This document shows, piece by piece, positions 41,141 to 53,035 of a stretch of DNA of 64,000 bases. How positions within the stretch are numbered: position 1 is the first letter of the stretch; every line of letters starts with the position of its first letter. The stretch is from Lucinisca nassula. Its lineage: Eukaryota > Mollusca > Bivalvia > Lucinida > Lucinidae. The translations under genes and the position numbers were made by a program. Under the pieces are notes generated by a model. That model was not told the DNA's origin, did not search any database, and saw only the letters and a list, made by a program, of their open reading frames with translations. The DNA is taken from assembly GCA_963580285.1 (NCBI GenBank), contig OY757019.1:65988587-66052586 (forward strand), written 5' to 3'.

Positions 41141-41832
41141 TTTTAGCTCACCAGAGCCGAAGTCTTCGGGGGAGCTTATAGGATAGGCATTTGTCCGTCG
41201 TCATCGTCTGCGTCGTCGTCTGACGTGTGACGTCTACACATTCAAACGACATGTCCTCTAAAGCCACAGGGCCTGTTGGGCCCAAATTTTATTCATAGCA
41301 TCCGTGGGCTGGGGGATTGAAAGTTTGTGTTTTTTTTTTTGTTGTTTTTTTTTTTTTTTTTTATGAAAATTGGCTAAATTGTTTCGTTGCTATGGAACGT
41401 AGGGTTTCCATAGACTTATAATGGGGAAAATTGAAAAATGGCATTTGCAGATATTTTGACAAAATTTTCACAGAAATATTCCATCAGCAATCTACTATCT
41501 GCCATATGATTTTTGGGGGCAGCTGCTCATTTTTATTGGTTGCAATGGAAACCAAAATACAAAAAAAAAAGAAAAAAAAAAACATCTCCTCAGAAACCAT
41601 AAGCTCTTTGAAGCTGATACTTTATAAAAATATTCACCATAGTGTTTTTCATGCATTTCAGCTCTTTAGTTTGGTTGCTATGGCAACTTAGAGTTTCCAT
41701 TGAGTTATAATGGGGAAAATTTGAAAATTGGCATTAATTGCCAAGCTTTTGTTGATATTTTGACAAAACTTTCAAAGAAATGTTCCATCAGCAATCTACT
41801 ATTTGCCATATGATTTTGGGCCCACTGCTCAT
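41141..41832. mobile_element. E1 repeat, copy d, 3'-truncated
   Basis: Starts ttttagctcacc with 'gagccgaagtcttcggg' and (gtc)n. It runs through one and a half 'ttggttgctatgg' blocks until copy e begins. Confidence 0.7.
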
Positions 41833-42451
41833 TTTTAGCTCACCAGAGCCGAAGGCTCCGGGGCAGCTTATAGGATAGGGAGTTGCCATTCGTCTGACGT
41901 CGTATGGCGTCAACACTTTCAAACGGCAATTCCTCTGAAACCACTGGGCCGATTGTGCCCAAATTTAATCTGTAGCATCCTTGTGTTGGGGGATTGAAAG
42001 TTTATGGTTTTTTTTTGTGAAAATCGGCTTTTTAGTTTTGGTTCCTATGGCAACTTAGAGTTTCCATTTACTTATAATTGGGAAAATTGAAAAATGTCAT
42101 TAACTGCCAAGCCTTTGCAGATATTTTGACAAAACTTTCGTAGGAATGTTCCTTACGCAATCGTCTATCTGCCATATGCTTTTAGGGCTACTGCTTATTT
42201 TTATTGGTTACCATGGCAACAAAAATGCAAAAAATAGAAAAAATACTTAAAAAATTAACTCCTCAGAAACCATTTGGTGTGCGAGGCTGAGACTTTATGA
42301 AATTATTCATCATACATGTTTTTTTGTTGTTTTTTTTATGAAATTCGGCTCTGTAGTTTTGTTGTAGTACTGGTTCCTACCCAGGAAAAGAGGGCCACAT
42401 GGAAGATTAGTACTAGTACTTAATGTGTTTCCCTCTATAAATAAGGTCGAG

Positions 42452-42502
<51 letters not shown>

Positions 42503-43905
42503 GTTGCTATGGCAACTTAGAGTTTCAATTGAGTTATAATGTGGAAAATTGAAAAATGACATTTACTGCCTAGCCTTTGTAGATATTTTTACAAAATTTT
42601 TATAGAAATTTTTCTTGAGTAAACCTCTTTTAGTCATATGTTTTATGCCAACCTGGAGGTACCCCAGGGTGTGCTGAGGCCATGCCCCACCCCCTCCATT
42701 TCATAAAAGGCCATATACTTTTAGAAACCATTCAGGTCCCTACCCCCAGACCATACACATTCTTGTTCTTTGTGCTAAGGAGCATTCAGTGACACCAACC
42801 GGGTGGGGGGGGGGGTCAACTGGGTATGCTGGGGCCATGCCCCATCCCCTACACTTAAAAAAAGGCCCAATATCTCAGAAACCGTTCAGATCCCCTATCC
42901 CAAACCATATATATTCTTGTTCCTTATGATAAGACACATTCAGTGATACCAACCTACGAGTGTTCTGAGGTGCGTCTGGGCCATGTCCCACCCCTCCACT
43001 TCACAACAGGCCAAATGTCTGAGAAACTGTTTTGGGCACCACCCCTAAACCATACATATTAATGTTCCTTATGATAAGACGCATTCAGTGACACCAACAT
43101 GGGGTCCTCTGGTGTGCCCCGGGTCATGTGCCAGGTCATGCCACACCCCTCCACTTCATTGAAAGCCATATATCTTAGAAACAGTTAAGTTCCCCACCCC
43201 TAAACCATATATTTTCTTGTTCATTATCGTAAGACTCATTCAATCACACCAATCTTGGTGTCTCTTTGTGCTGGGACAATATGCTGGGGCCAAGCCCACC
43301 CCTCCATTTCATTAAATTCCAAATATCATAAAAGCCATTCAGATCCACATCCCATAATCCTTTATACTCGTGTTCCTTATGATCTGACACATTCAGCCAC
43401 TCCAACTTGAGGGCAGCCATACCAACTTGAGGGGTCCACAGGGACTGTTACTCTCCCCTCCATCTCATAAAAGGGCCTCATATCTCAGAAACCGTTCAGA
43501 TCCACACACCTAAACCATATATATTCTTGGTCTTTATGATAAGACACATTCAGTGACAACAATCTTTGGCTTTCCTGGTGACCGGCGAGTCCATGTCCCA
43601 GCCGCTTCACTGGTGAAAATGCCTTAAATCTCAGGAACCGTGCAGATCCCCACCCTTAAACCAAATATATTCTAGTTCCTTATGATATAGCGCAATTCAG
43701 CAACCAGGGCTCTGTTGGGTTCGTGCCTCATTCCCTCCATTTCATAAAATGCCTAATATTTCAGATGGGTGCTGACTTGGGTATCGGGGTTCATTTTGGA
43801 GACTTTATAATCGGTTGATGAAAATCATATGTTAAAATACATGACTGCCAGTTTGCAGTGCAAACCTGAGCTCCGGTGAGCATAGTTGCCCATGGTCCTC
43901 TTGTC
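41833..43905. mobile_element. E1 repeat, copy e, with 145-bp-type tandem array
   Basis: Starts ttttagctcacc, 'gagccgaaggctccggg'. The array at about 42640-43800 has units with 'tctcagaaaccgttcagatc', 'atatattcttgttcc' and 'cagtgacacca'. It ends near 'gcccatggtcctcttgtc', like copy b, without the terminal ggtgagctaaaa. Confidence 0.7.
42365..42502 (+). mobile_element. S4 SINE 3' fragment with (TTA)n tail
   Basis: 'actggttcctacccaggaaa', 'gattagtactagtac' and 'aataaggtcgag', followed by about 16 TTA units, interrupt E1 copy e within its 'tttgttg...ctatggcaac' block. It matches the S4 body on the minus strand at about 5.9-6.0 kb. Confidence 0.65.
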
Positions 43906-44092
43906 TTAAATTCTAGCTAACACATTTGCAAGAAAAATGTTTAATGTACATATATGAGCCAGCGGACGACAACATCTACATTGAGACCTGTGCGACCAGC
44001 TAAGACTCAGATCAGTTGGCGCATCCGCGCAGTCGGATCAGTCTTTGCTGTTCGCATGAGCATTCTATAGCCTCTGGGCTGTTCATAGGGCA

Positions 44093-44364
44093 GGGCCCCC
44101 GCTCATCGGGGCTTGTAGAAATAGATGGGCTGCATGATGCGTCAACGCAGAGCTGAAACCGACCGCACATGAGTACTGATAAACCACCCAAGAGTTGCAA
44201 GTCAGACCGTCCATGCTTATAAACCCAAGTTGGTTTCACTGGGCGACAGGGCTTGAGATGTCATTTCATCTCAATGTCGGGTAAAATTCCACAAAATTGG
44301 AAGCAACGTCTCCAAAATGACCTATACAGTGTTGACGGCGACGTTAAACCTTAAATCAAACAAA
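44093..44364 (+). mobile_element. SINE family S1 with 14-bp target duplication
   Basis: Flanked by ctgttcatagggca at 44079-44092 and 44365-44378. The copy is about 10% diverged from others and has an internal deletion around 'ctaagcctgtccagg'. Confidence 0.9.
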
Positions 44365-44402
44365 CTGTTCATAGGGCAACAAGATAATGCTCCGACCATA
44401 TA

Positions 44403-44552
<150 letters not shown>

Positions 44553-44559
44553 TATGCAT

Positions 44560-45880
44560 TATCTCTATGAAAAATGAATATTATATTGTTTATTGCTACT
44601 GTCACTTGAAATTACTTGCTATGATTTTCATTGTAGGGGAGGGTCGTAACTAATGTTGTGAGAACTTGAGGCCTAAGCCTTGCATTTATTGAGTTGCAAT
44701 AAATTTGATTTACCTAGACTGGTTTTCAAACTACAAACCACGCCTGCTGAAATTCATGCACTGACTGGAACTATTTGGTAGGAAATCAGAACAGCCGAAT
44801 TTGAAAATTCAAAGGTAAAACATAAATGAAAATGTAAAAACAGTTTATTTTGTTGTTTTGATAGATTGCAAAGAAATATTTTAAACGTGTTCTAAAGCTT
44901 TCGTGCAAAAACCCGTTCGCAATCGCTCACTCGTTTTCACTCGGAAGCCTTGGAATACTTGTAAATTATTTCTCCTTAATCGATCAGAAACAACAAATAA
45001 ACTCTATTTAAACGTCTCTTTTCCGACACAACTACTGTTTATTATTTTATCTTTCAGCATAATCATTATTTTGAATCAACGTATGGTTCTTGTTACAACG
45101 TTAAGCCGTATGAAGTACCAAAAGAATTAAAACACTTGAAAGGTAGGTACTGCAACTAGTCTTCAGTAGCATATTCCTCAAAAGCATAGGCTACCACCTA
45201 CAGTGTGTAGGGATGGGTGCGTGGCACTGTGTGAGTGCGTGCGTGCATGCTTGTTTTCACTAGTCACAAAAAGTGTCTCTACACGCCAGTGATACGATAA
45301 TGACCTGCTTGCTATAATCCCTACGTCGTCTGATGGCAGATATTGTTAATTTACGGCATCCATGTTAGAAATGTGCCTTGGGGTATAACAGACTACACCG
45401 GGGTGGAAGACAAGTCTGAAATTTCATATCAAAGTCAAAGCGAGGTTAAAGGTCAAATGAGTGTATTTTGTTCCAAACATTTTGACAAATCGTTCTACCT
45501 ATGTAGTGCACACTAAGCACGTCAAATACATATCACACAGACAAGCGTTATCATATTTAGCATACTAAAACTAATATAAAACTAATATGGGGGAGAAAAT
45601 AGTGACAAATATGCTATCTAAATTTCTACTCTATGTCACCAAAGTTAACAACAACAGGGCATGCAGAAAATTTATCATTTGAGACTTGTAGTGGCTTGAA
45701 ATTCTGATTTTGTCTCTGCCTCACTCTACCAACCGTCTGCAAGGCATATCCGTACCAAGTGAGAAATTTCACTGGAAGTAGTATATATAATGGGGTATTT
45801 TCCCCGAAAGTGTACCTCAATTTTTTGAGGCAATTGAAGTACCCATGTCGCGGCTCCGCAGACCCGAAAGTGTAACTTAA
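44560..45880. other. No recognisable feature
   Basis: A/T-rich sequence with scattered short frames and no shared repeat that I can identify. Confidence 0.4.
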
Positions 45881-45884
45881 GAGA

Positions 45885-46890
45885 TATACGCCTCCCAGCG
45901 GGAGGATCTATTTGGCAAATCACGGCTCCCAGGTTCCACCAACACACCTTCCAGGAAAGTGTACCTCCCAGCCCATCAAGCCCACAAGAGCCGGACCCGC
46001 TAACCACCCGAGGCCCAGACACGGCGGGTTATCGTCGGGACATCTGTGAGGCGTCGATGGCTCCTGGTAGGGTCGGTGTGCCTGGGTCTGTTTCTTCATA
46101 GAATTAGTCCGAACATTGCTAACAGCCGAGATACTGTCACGCTGTATTGACCCTGTTACGCTCAGAACGGTTTGTCACGATTTGACTGAAGTGACAAAAA
46201 TGTGTGTAAAGACAGGTAAATCGATGTTCACTGTATATCCGAATACAAACGAAGCGTTTATAAGCAAAATGAAACAACTCAAACATTGGTATTGGTTTTT
46301 AATGGCGTAGTTGTTTATGCTTACGAAAAACTCGCCAATCCACACAAAACACCTCCCAGCCCCATTTCTAACAGCTTTGTGCATAACAAATACCACGAGC
46401 TGGAAGCCGCCAATCCACTCAAAACACCTCCCACCATCTGTTTCTCTCCCGCTGGGAGGCTGTATTTGGCACATTCCCAATCAAGGTGACACAGAGCCTT
46501 TCTGATATTTAATCGTCATCAGTGTGTCTCAACCACAAAGTTCTGAAACCGAAACGGATGATGGACAAGACCCGGCAAACACAGCACATCCCCCTCCGAG
46601 CACACACCGACCGACGTAGCTCATGAGACAGGTCAACTGGAGGCATCAGGCAAGAGACGTCTACACTTGGACTTATAGGCGTCCCCCATCGAGTCAACAT
46701 CAGCAAACATGGCCCACATTCCACGGAAGTCTCGGGCATCAGGAAGTAGACGTCCAAAGTAGCGAGACTTGCAAAATTTAAATTATAACAAAAAGTGGCA
46801 ACCGAATCCGCTAAGATACATGTCTCACCTTACAAGTCAGTCTTAGCAACATAACAAACCTCGGCTCTCAGGTTCCACCAACACACCAAG
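45885..46890. other. Unassigned GC-richer segment with short palindromes
   Basis: 'cctcccagcgggagg' (45891-45905) and 'ctcccgctgggagg' (near 46445) are short hairpin words, and 'caggttccaccaacacacc' occurs near 45932 and 46869. Several short frames have coding-like composition (for example near 46630-46760), but each is broken. Possibly the remains of one transposon that also contributed the broken ORF at 47.4-47.9 kb. Confidence 0.35.
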
Positions 46891-47004
46891 CCGTACTTCC
46901 ATTTAGAGGTACATTGATACGAGGTACATCAACACTTCCAACTAGAGATATAGAGGTAGATACCTGCGAAAGTGTACTTGTCTTTGAGTGTGTGTGTCGC
47001 TTAT

Positions 47005-47310
47005 TAGGGCCCCGCACTGAAAGTGTGGGTGCCCTATAGTAATCACTCTGTCCGTCCGTCTGTCCGTCCACAAATTTTCCTACTCCTCTGATGCCGGGGC
47101 CCTAGTCAGCTTCACTGACAGCTCTAGTATTATTTTGTTTTGGATAGCTATTTGGCCAATTTTGTGAGAAAGTAACTGTCCTTTTGGCTTTTCGCTATTG
47201 TTGTGTCCATTAGGGTCTAGTTGTATCATGTTTGTGTTTCATTCCCTTTAATGTCTCTGATGGGAGCTGTGGGTTAATTGTATCGATTCCTGATCATTGC
47301 CATCACTTCT
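47005..47310 (+). repeat. Hairpin plus (gtcc)n repeat end, followed by RB copy
   Basis: 'gggccccgcactgaaagtg' / 'tgggtgccct' forms a stem, followed by a (gtccgtct)n patch, the same plan as E1-E3. From about 47135 an RB copy follows ('tttggatagctatttggcca', 'gagaaagtaactgtcc'). Confidence 0.55.
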
Positions 47311-47383
47311 ATTTTCCAACGAGAGATATAGAGGTACATGACATTCACAAACATGCCTAGATCACCACCCCAGCTCACACCGC

Positions 47384-47960
47384 GCGGAAAAAGCCGGCGA
47401 TCTTTCGGAGTGGACATACGAAGAACATCCCTCTACCACTACTTCAGTGTACGGGTATCGCAGCCAAGAAATGACGCGACTCCTAGATGGAATAGAAAGC
47501 CGTAAGCTCGACCGACCATTTCTTTGCAAACTAAGCAAAATCTGCGAATCGCCTATTTCGACGATTATTGACGATCAAGACGTGACCTTTGTGCTCCCCA
47601 CTGGAAAAAGATGCCCGTAGAAGACCTCCTCCACTACGCCGAAACAACTCCAAAACTAGAAAAATACGTGACTACTGGCGATCCGTCCGACTACATAGAT
47701 GACTCTGAAGTTCCTCAAGAACAGGTGTACGTCTGCCTGGAGTATGCAAAGCGCCAGAATCTCATCTACGTCGATACTGAGAAGGAACTACTACCAGTAT
47801 ACAGCAAGGCCCTCTGGGAGCAGGTATGCCGGACGAGGACACCGAAATATTCCAATGCACCTTTGGCGAGAAACTCACCTACGTCCATCCCTGCAGAACT
47901 ATGGAATAGGACATGTAGTCGTATGTGTGTTCCTCTGGGCCTGTTTTCTGTCGACTCAGA
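47384..47960 (+). pseudogene. Unrecognised broken ORF, probably transposon-derived
   Basis: Frame 1 (47384-47620) reads with coding-like composition (GDLSEWTYEEHPSTTT, RLLDGIESRKLDRPFLC, DDQDVTFVLPTGKR). At about 47611 the reading moves to a second frame (VEDLLHYAETTPKLEKYV, YVCLEYAKRQNLIYVD, ELLPVYSKALWEQ), which breaks again near 47825. The two frames join without a gap, implying a single-base shift in one ancestral protein of at least 150 residues. I recognise no domain. Neighbouring RB and S2 repeats suggest a mobile-element origin. Confidence 0.45.
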
Positions 47961-48019
47961 CGGCGCGGCTGTATGCCCTTCTTTTTCACATGTCTTGCCC
48001 TGTTGGCTACCCGCGCAAA

Positions 48020-48258
48020 CAAGCAACCGGCGTGTATTATTTCCACTTACCCTACATCATAGTGTAGATTATATTTTCTTGTCCTTTGGGATCATTGATT
48101 CCATTGTGGTATTTTGAAAATATCTGAGGGTCACTGATGAGGCCTAATTGGCCGAAACTAGCTAGTCTGGCCCAGAAAACATGTACACTCCATATTTTTC
48201 ACTTCTGTGGTGTATTCCTTGCTTCCAAAGGATAACCCTTTTATAGAACATATTACCA
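48020..48258 (+). repeat. S2 repeat, single unit
   Basis: 'ctacatcatagtgtaga', 'gatgaggcctaattggccga', 'ctagctagtctggcccaga' and 'ccaaaggataaccctttt' as in the Polinton copy. Confidence 0.8.
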
Positions 48259-48266
48259 GATTAAAA

Positions 48267-48725
48267 TCGCAGCAAGGGAAATGTATGCCCATTTTTGGGC
48301 AATCTCCACCACATGCCCTGTCGCTTCGCAACATTTCTGGTCTTTGTCTGCTCGTGTCGGGCCTCCTCCACCTCGACGCGCTGTTGTGGTGCTGCGGTGG
48401 CCGCGACATATTCCAGCTCGTCGAGAAAGACGTCTTGGTCGCTTTATGATGCCAACTGGGCCAGCACCTCCACCAGCAGTCTCGTAGATTGCTCTGCTTG
48501 GGACTCGAGCCCTCCAGCCTTTTGTTGATTTTTCGACAGTTGGGTACGGGGCTTGTTGTTGTTCTTTGAAGCAACGTCTCCGTAGGGCAAGAGGTTTTGT
48601 GCCGATGGAGGAGAGGCAGCAAGCTCGGCGCCAGATTGTTGCGCCATATCGTGTAGAGTCTCGTGGACCCGATGCCAAAGCGCTTTTTGCTTCGGCTGTC
48701 GACAGCTGGCCTCGCTGTGCCAAAC
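48267..48725 (-). pseudogene. Unrecognised ORF with a helix-turn-helix-like start, minus-strand copy
   Basis: From about 48725 down: STAEAK and KRFGIGSTRLYTIW, resembling a short DNA-binding helix-turn-helix, then a Gln/Ser-rich region (GAELAASPPSAQNLLP), a probably coiled-coil region ending LLVEVLAQLAS, an in-frame TAA, and SDQDVFLDELEYVAATAA continuing to MWWRLPKNGHTFPLL. Two frameshifts (one an A-run of 5 versus 6) and the TAA break it. A second copy of the start lies inverted at 49118. Likely a transposon-encoded DNA-binding or structural protein. Family unknown. Confidence 0.45.
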
Positions 48726-48729
48726 ACTG

Positions 48730-49020
48730 ACAAGGTCACGTTTAAGCCCCCCACCCCGGTGGAATTCGTTTCACTGACCGTTCCAAGGCGGTTCATCTGT
48801 CGCAGTTTTTGTCATGGTTTGTCTTTGAGTGTATGTATCACTTATATTATTTTGTTTAGGATAGCCAATTGGCCATTTTGTGGGAAAGTAACTGTCCTTT
48901 TTGCTTTCCGCTATTGATGCTTCCATTATGGTCTGTTGTTTCATGTTTGTGTTTCTTCCTCTCGAGTGTCTCTGATGGGAGCTGTGGGTTAATTGTATCG
49001 ATTCCTGATCATTGCCTTCA
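48730..49020 (+). repeat. RB repeat, plus strand
   Basis: 'ccggtggaattcgtttcac', 'ggatagccaattggccattt', 'gtgggaaagtaactgtcc' and 'ttgtatcgattcctgatc'. It directly adjoins the helix-turn-helix ORF copy, as the inverted partner does at 49.25-49.4 kb. Confidence 0.75.
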
Positions 49021-49117
49021 CGTCTACTTGGCAGTGTTTGGAACAGCTTGGCACTAGCAGAGCAACTTCCCTGGATTTCCCAACTATAGAGATGGGAAAG
49101 TATGAGACATAGTCGCT

Positions 49118-49240
49118 GTGCCGGGAAACGTCCATGCCTGCCAACGAAAACTGTCCCAGGGGCAGATCAAGGAAATCCAGGCCCTTCGGGGCCCGCTATC
49201 GACAGCCGAAGCAAAAAAGTGCTTTGGCATCGGGTCCGCA
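49118..49240 (+). pseudogene. Helix-turn-helix-like ORF start, plus-strand copy
   Basis: Reads KLSQGQIKEIQALRG then STAEAKKCFGIGSADQN in one open frame. Here the A-run is in frame, unlike the copy at 48.7 kb. After about codon 45 the frame continues into RB repeat and is no longer meaningful, although it stays open for 193 codons. Confidence 0.45.
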
Positions 49241-49244
49241 GATC

Positions 49245-49410
49245 AAAACGGAAATTCTTCCAGTGTGCCCCGACGACTTTCCAGACTAATATCGCAGCGA
49301 GGGAAATGGCCAATTGGCTATCCAAAATTAAAAGATATAAGCGATACACACACTCAAAGACAAACCATATCAAAACTAAACCGGTGGGGTGGGGTGGCTG
49401 TGGGTTGGGG
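49245..49410 (-). repeat. RB repeat, minus strand
   Basis: 'ggccaattggctatccaaaa' and 'gcgatacacacactcaaaga' are reverse complements of RB blocks. It forms an inverted pair with 48730-49020. Confidence 0.7.
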
Positions 49411-49696
49411 CTTAAATCGATTTGTACGCGGCTGCAAAAACTCGCCCTTGATTTCGTCGCGATTTAGACAAAAAAAAAAAAAAAAAATCAGTCCGCATGA
49501 ATGTCTTCTTCAACAATGCCTACAAAGTGTATCCCGGATCAACAAATCATACAAAGTGTATTTAGGATCAGCATCTGGGCGTGGATGCTGGTTATTAACA
49601 AGCAGGATAAGAAGGCAAACACAGTTTATCCTCAAGGAAATATCTACCCGGGTGATTGTGTCTTGTTTGAAGTTTAAATTCCTCACCAACACAATT

Positions 49697-49895
49697 TAGG
49701 TCATTTCAGAGACGTTGCTTTCAAATTTATGGGACTTCCAACTGACATCGAGATAAAATGACATCCCAAGCCCTGCCACCTAAAGAAACCAATAGGGTTT
49801 ATATGCATGGGCGATCCGACTCGCATCACTTTGCCTGGACAGGCTTAGAACATATTAGACCTTCTCTGTGGTTTACCAGTACCCGTGTGCAGACA
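49697..49895 (-). mobile_element. S1 SINE, partial, minus strand
   Basis: 'gagacgttgctttcaaattt', 'ccaatagggtttatatgcat' and 'gtttaccagtacccgtgtgc' match S1 centre to head. The 'gacgttaaac' tail is missing. Confidence 0.65.
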
Positions 49896-49898
49896 GAC

Positions 49899-50228
49899 TG
49901 CATGCATGGTTGTTAACCCAATCACGATTGTTTACTTTGCTTCCCTCTTTAATTGCACGACGGTGGGTCAGACCTCATTCTATGACGGCTCCAGCGTAAA
50001 GGCTTACTTATGTTATGTTATTTGGTTCCTGGTGCGCTGTCTCAGGTCGGAGTCTAACTTAGTTTTCTTTTGGTCCAGCATTTCGGTGGCTTGAGTCGCC
50101 CATGCACAAAGTAAGCCTTTACACTGGAACCCTAATAGAATCTGAGGCCTGGTCCATCGGCGTGCAATTAAAGAGGGAAGCAAAGCAATCAACCATGATT
50201 GGGTTAACTACAATGCATGCAGTCTGTC
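49899..50228. mobile_element. Foldback element with about 115-bp arms
   Basis: 49899-50013 ('gcatgcatggttgttaaccc' ... 'gcgtaaaggcttac') pairs with the reverse complement of 50108-50228 ('gtaagcctttacactgg' ... 'gggttaactacaatgcatgc'), at roughly 85% identity by eye, with a loop of about 95 bp. A fragment of one arm ('agtaagcc...gctggaac') recurs at about 50880. Confidence 0.75.
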
Positions 50229-50379
50229 GTATAATTTTAACGTTGTACCCAATTTTACACCGATAAATGATTTAAAGAAATTAGGTACTGAAATCATTAC
50301 AAGTTTATATTTTTTTCTGAATTGATTTACTAAATGGAAGAGGGGGCAATGATCAGAAAATGATACAATTAACCCAGAG

Positions 50380-50660
50380 CTCCAATCAGAGATGCAAAAG
50401 GGAAAGAAACATTAAGATGATACTTCTAGACACTAATGGAAACACCAATAGCGGAAAGCCAAAAGAACAGTTACTTTCCCACAAAATGTCCAATTGGCTA
50501 TCCAAAACAAAATAATATATGCGATACACACACTCAAAGACAAGCCATAACAAAAATAAACCGCGATAGAAGAACCGCCTTGGAATGGTCAGTGAAACGG
50601 TTTCACGGGGGGTGGGGGGGGGGGTGTTGCTTAAATCGATTTTACGTGGCCACAATCCTC
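50380..50660 (-). repeat. RB repeat, minus strand
   Basis: 'agttactttcccacaaaatg', 'caattggctatccaaaac' and 'acacactcaaagacaagcc', with a poly-G interruption at about 50611-50626. Confidence 0.75.
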
Positions 50661-51049
50661 GCCCCTACTACCCTCGCGATTTAGACAAATACTTTGTATC
50701 CCCATGAACACAAAAATCAAACAACCACAGAGATGGAACAACGGTGAGGACTCGATAGCAGAAACCACTGAATTGCTGGAGCAAAAGAAAACAAACAGTT
50801 AGACTCCGATGGGCCCAACCAGAGACAGAGCATCAGGCACCAACCAACATTGCATAAAATTAGATTCTCCCTAATTCTCAGTAAGCCTTTTCGCTGGAAC
50901 CGTCTGAGGCCTGACGCACACAAACTCCATGGTAGCTTTCATTTGTGCTTACGTCACACGTTCGGATGTGTTTTCGATTAAGATTTATATTCGGAAAACA
51001 GATATTTCCATTTCGTTCTTCATTACCTCCCAATTTTGGAGAAGTCGTT

Positions 51050-51185
51050 TAAAGCAAAAGTTGACGACGGACGGACGGACGAACGCACGCACGCACGCAC
51101 GCACGGACAGACGGACGACGACTGACGGACAAAGACCGACCACAATAGCTCACCTTGAGTACTTCGTGATCAGGTGAGCTAAAAA
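51050..51185. mobile_element. E1-type right-end fragment
   Basis: (acgg)n and (cgca)n microsatellite followed by 'acaatagctcaccttgag', 'cttcgtgatcaggtgagcta' and aaa, as at the right end of E1 copy a (4500-4586). Confidence 0.7.
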
Positions 51186-51189
51186 CCTC

Positions 51190-51900
51190 TATCAATCTTC
51201 TTCTCCAGAACCACTTGGCAGATTGCCTTCAAACTTGGAATGTAGCATGGCAGTGACTGAGCACTATCCAGTTTGCAAACATGAAGACCCTAGGTTGACC
51301 AGGACTTTCTTTACGGCCAGGTCGAATGTGGTTTCTTAGACTTTTCAATGGAGAACAATGCATTTTTTGAATATATTGTGGTCTGTGACATGAAAGAAGG
51401 TACAAAATGAATGCCAAAGTCAAGGTCATTCAAAGACATTGGCCGACGTTCATTTGGATTGCGGATCCAGTTACATGTCGAAGAAACTTTACTCTTAAAC
51501 GGCTGGATGAAGTTCAGTTTTATTTCATATGCCACCCTCTGACAATTTGGGAATATATCTTGGTTGAATGGTACTGGTCACATGCCCATATGGTAAAAAC
51601 ATGTAAAAGATCTTCTTGTCCGAAAGTCCTGGGCTAATTTCTCGAAAGTTTTTATACAGCATTAGGTGACTTGAATATTACCAAATTTGTTGAAAAATAA
51701 ATACACTAGTTGACCTTGACCAATTTTAAAGCAAAGTCAAATTTTGATTTAGAATGGGAAAATGGTAAAAGAATGTTTTTAAAAAATCTATTGTGCTTTA
51801 TGACATCTAAGTAGGTGCAATATAAATGCCCATGTTTCGTCTTGAGATGAGTTAGGAGGCATTCATGCGGACTGAACAAATTATTTGTCTAAATCGCGAC
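51190..51900. other. No recognisable gene
   Basis: Continues from the E1-type end. 'cttcttctccagaaccactt' and 'gattgccttcaaacttgg' recur at about 58870, so at least the first 100 bp are repeat. The overlapping frames at 51311-51637 have no motif. Confidence 0.45.
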
Positions 51901-51949
51901 GGAAGTAAGAGTGAGGATTGTGGCCACGTAAAATCGATTTAAGCCCTCC

Positions 51950-52258
51950 AGTGGAATTCGTTTCCGCTGACCGTTCCAAACCGGTTCTCCTGTCGCAGTT
52001 TATTTTTTGTTATGGTTTGTCTTTGGGTGTTTGTGTCTCTTATATTACTTTATTTTGGATAGCCTATTGGCCATTTTGTGGGAAAGTAACCCGCCTGCAT
52101 GCCTGCCTACCTACCGACTACCTACCTTTCCGCTGACCGTTCCAAGGCAGTTCTTCTGTCGCAGTTTATTTTTGTTATGGTTTGTCTTTGCGTGTTTGTG
52201 TCGCTTATATTATTTTATTTTGGATAGCCTATTGGCCATTTTGTGGGAAAGTAACCCG
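51950..52258 (+). repeat. Two tandem RB repeat units
   Basis: The block from 'tccgctgaccgttccaa' to 'tgtgggaaagtaacccgcc' occurs twice (51962-52094 and 52130-52262). Both units run directly into CCTA-type microsatellite. Confidence 0.8.
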
Positions 52259-53035
52259 CCTGCCTGCCTACCTACTGACTACCTACTGACTACCTACCTA
52301 ACTACCTGCCTTCCTACCTATCTACCTACCTCCCTACCATACCTATCTACCCACATTCCTCACCACCAACCCAATCCTGCTATTACTACCTTCCTACCTA
52401 CCTACCTACCTACCTACATGCATACCTGTCAATCTACCTACCTATCTACCAAACTACCTACAAAGTCGAAGGTAGAAGTTAGAAGAAAGATGTTCGAAAT
52501 TAGAAATAAGTCAGAAAAATGTATGTACATGTATGTCTGTCTGTTCGTCCGTACCTACCTACCTACCTACCTACCTACCCACCCAGCGGCGCACCCACCA
52601 GACCATTCACCCTACCTACCTACCTACCTGCCGATAAACCTATCTACCTACCTATCGATAAACGTACGTACATGCCTTCTAACCTACATTCCCGCCTACC
52701 TATGTACCAAAACATACATAACTACGATCCTATCCACCTTCGATTCTACCTACTTACCTACCTACCTACGACCGTCCTATAAACCTAATACCTACCTACT
52801 TAACCTACCGACCTAACTACCTACCTATCAAAACATACCTACGATCCTAGCTACTTACCTGCCTACAACCTCCCTACCTCCCAGTCTACCTATCTATTAC
52901 CTTCGAAGGTAAAAGTTAAAAGTAAGAAAATGTATGTCTGCCCGGCCGTACCTACCTATCTACCTACCCACCGAGCCACAAATCCACCAGACCATTAACC
53001 ATACCTACGTACGCTCGTACGTACCTACCTGCCGC
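52080..53035. repeat. (CCTA)n-type tetranucleotide region
   Basis: Long imperfect CCTA/CTAC tract with embedded duplicated 'gtcgaaggtagaagttagaa' blocks (52467 and 52893). The 269-codon Thr/Pro/Leu-rich frame across it is a microsatellite translation. The tract resumes at 55475 and again at 56947 beyond the mariner. Confidence 0.92.

Noticed and set aside
48158..48796. 212-codon minus-strand frame
   Set aside because: Its reading mixes S2 repeat with out-of-frame parts of the helix-turn-helix ORF. Other frames give more protein-like segments, so it is a shadow.
52007..52816. 269-codon plus-strand frame, the longest on that strand
   Set aside because: It is RB repeat followed by (CCTA)n. Thr/Tyr/Leu/Pro periodicity follows the tetranucleotide in frame rotation.
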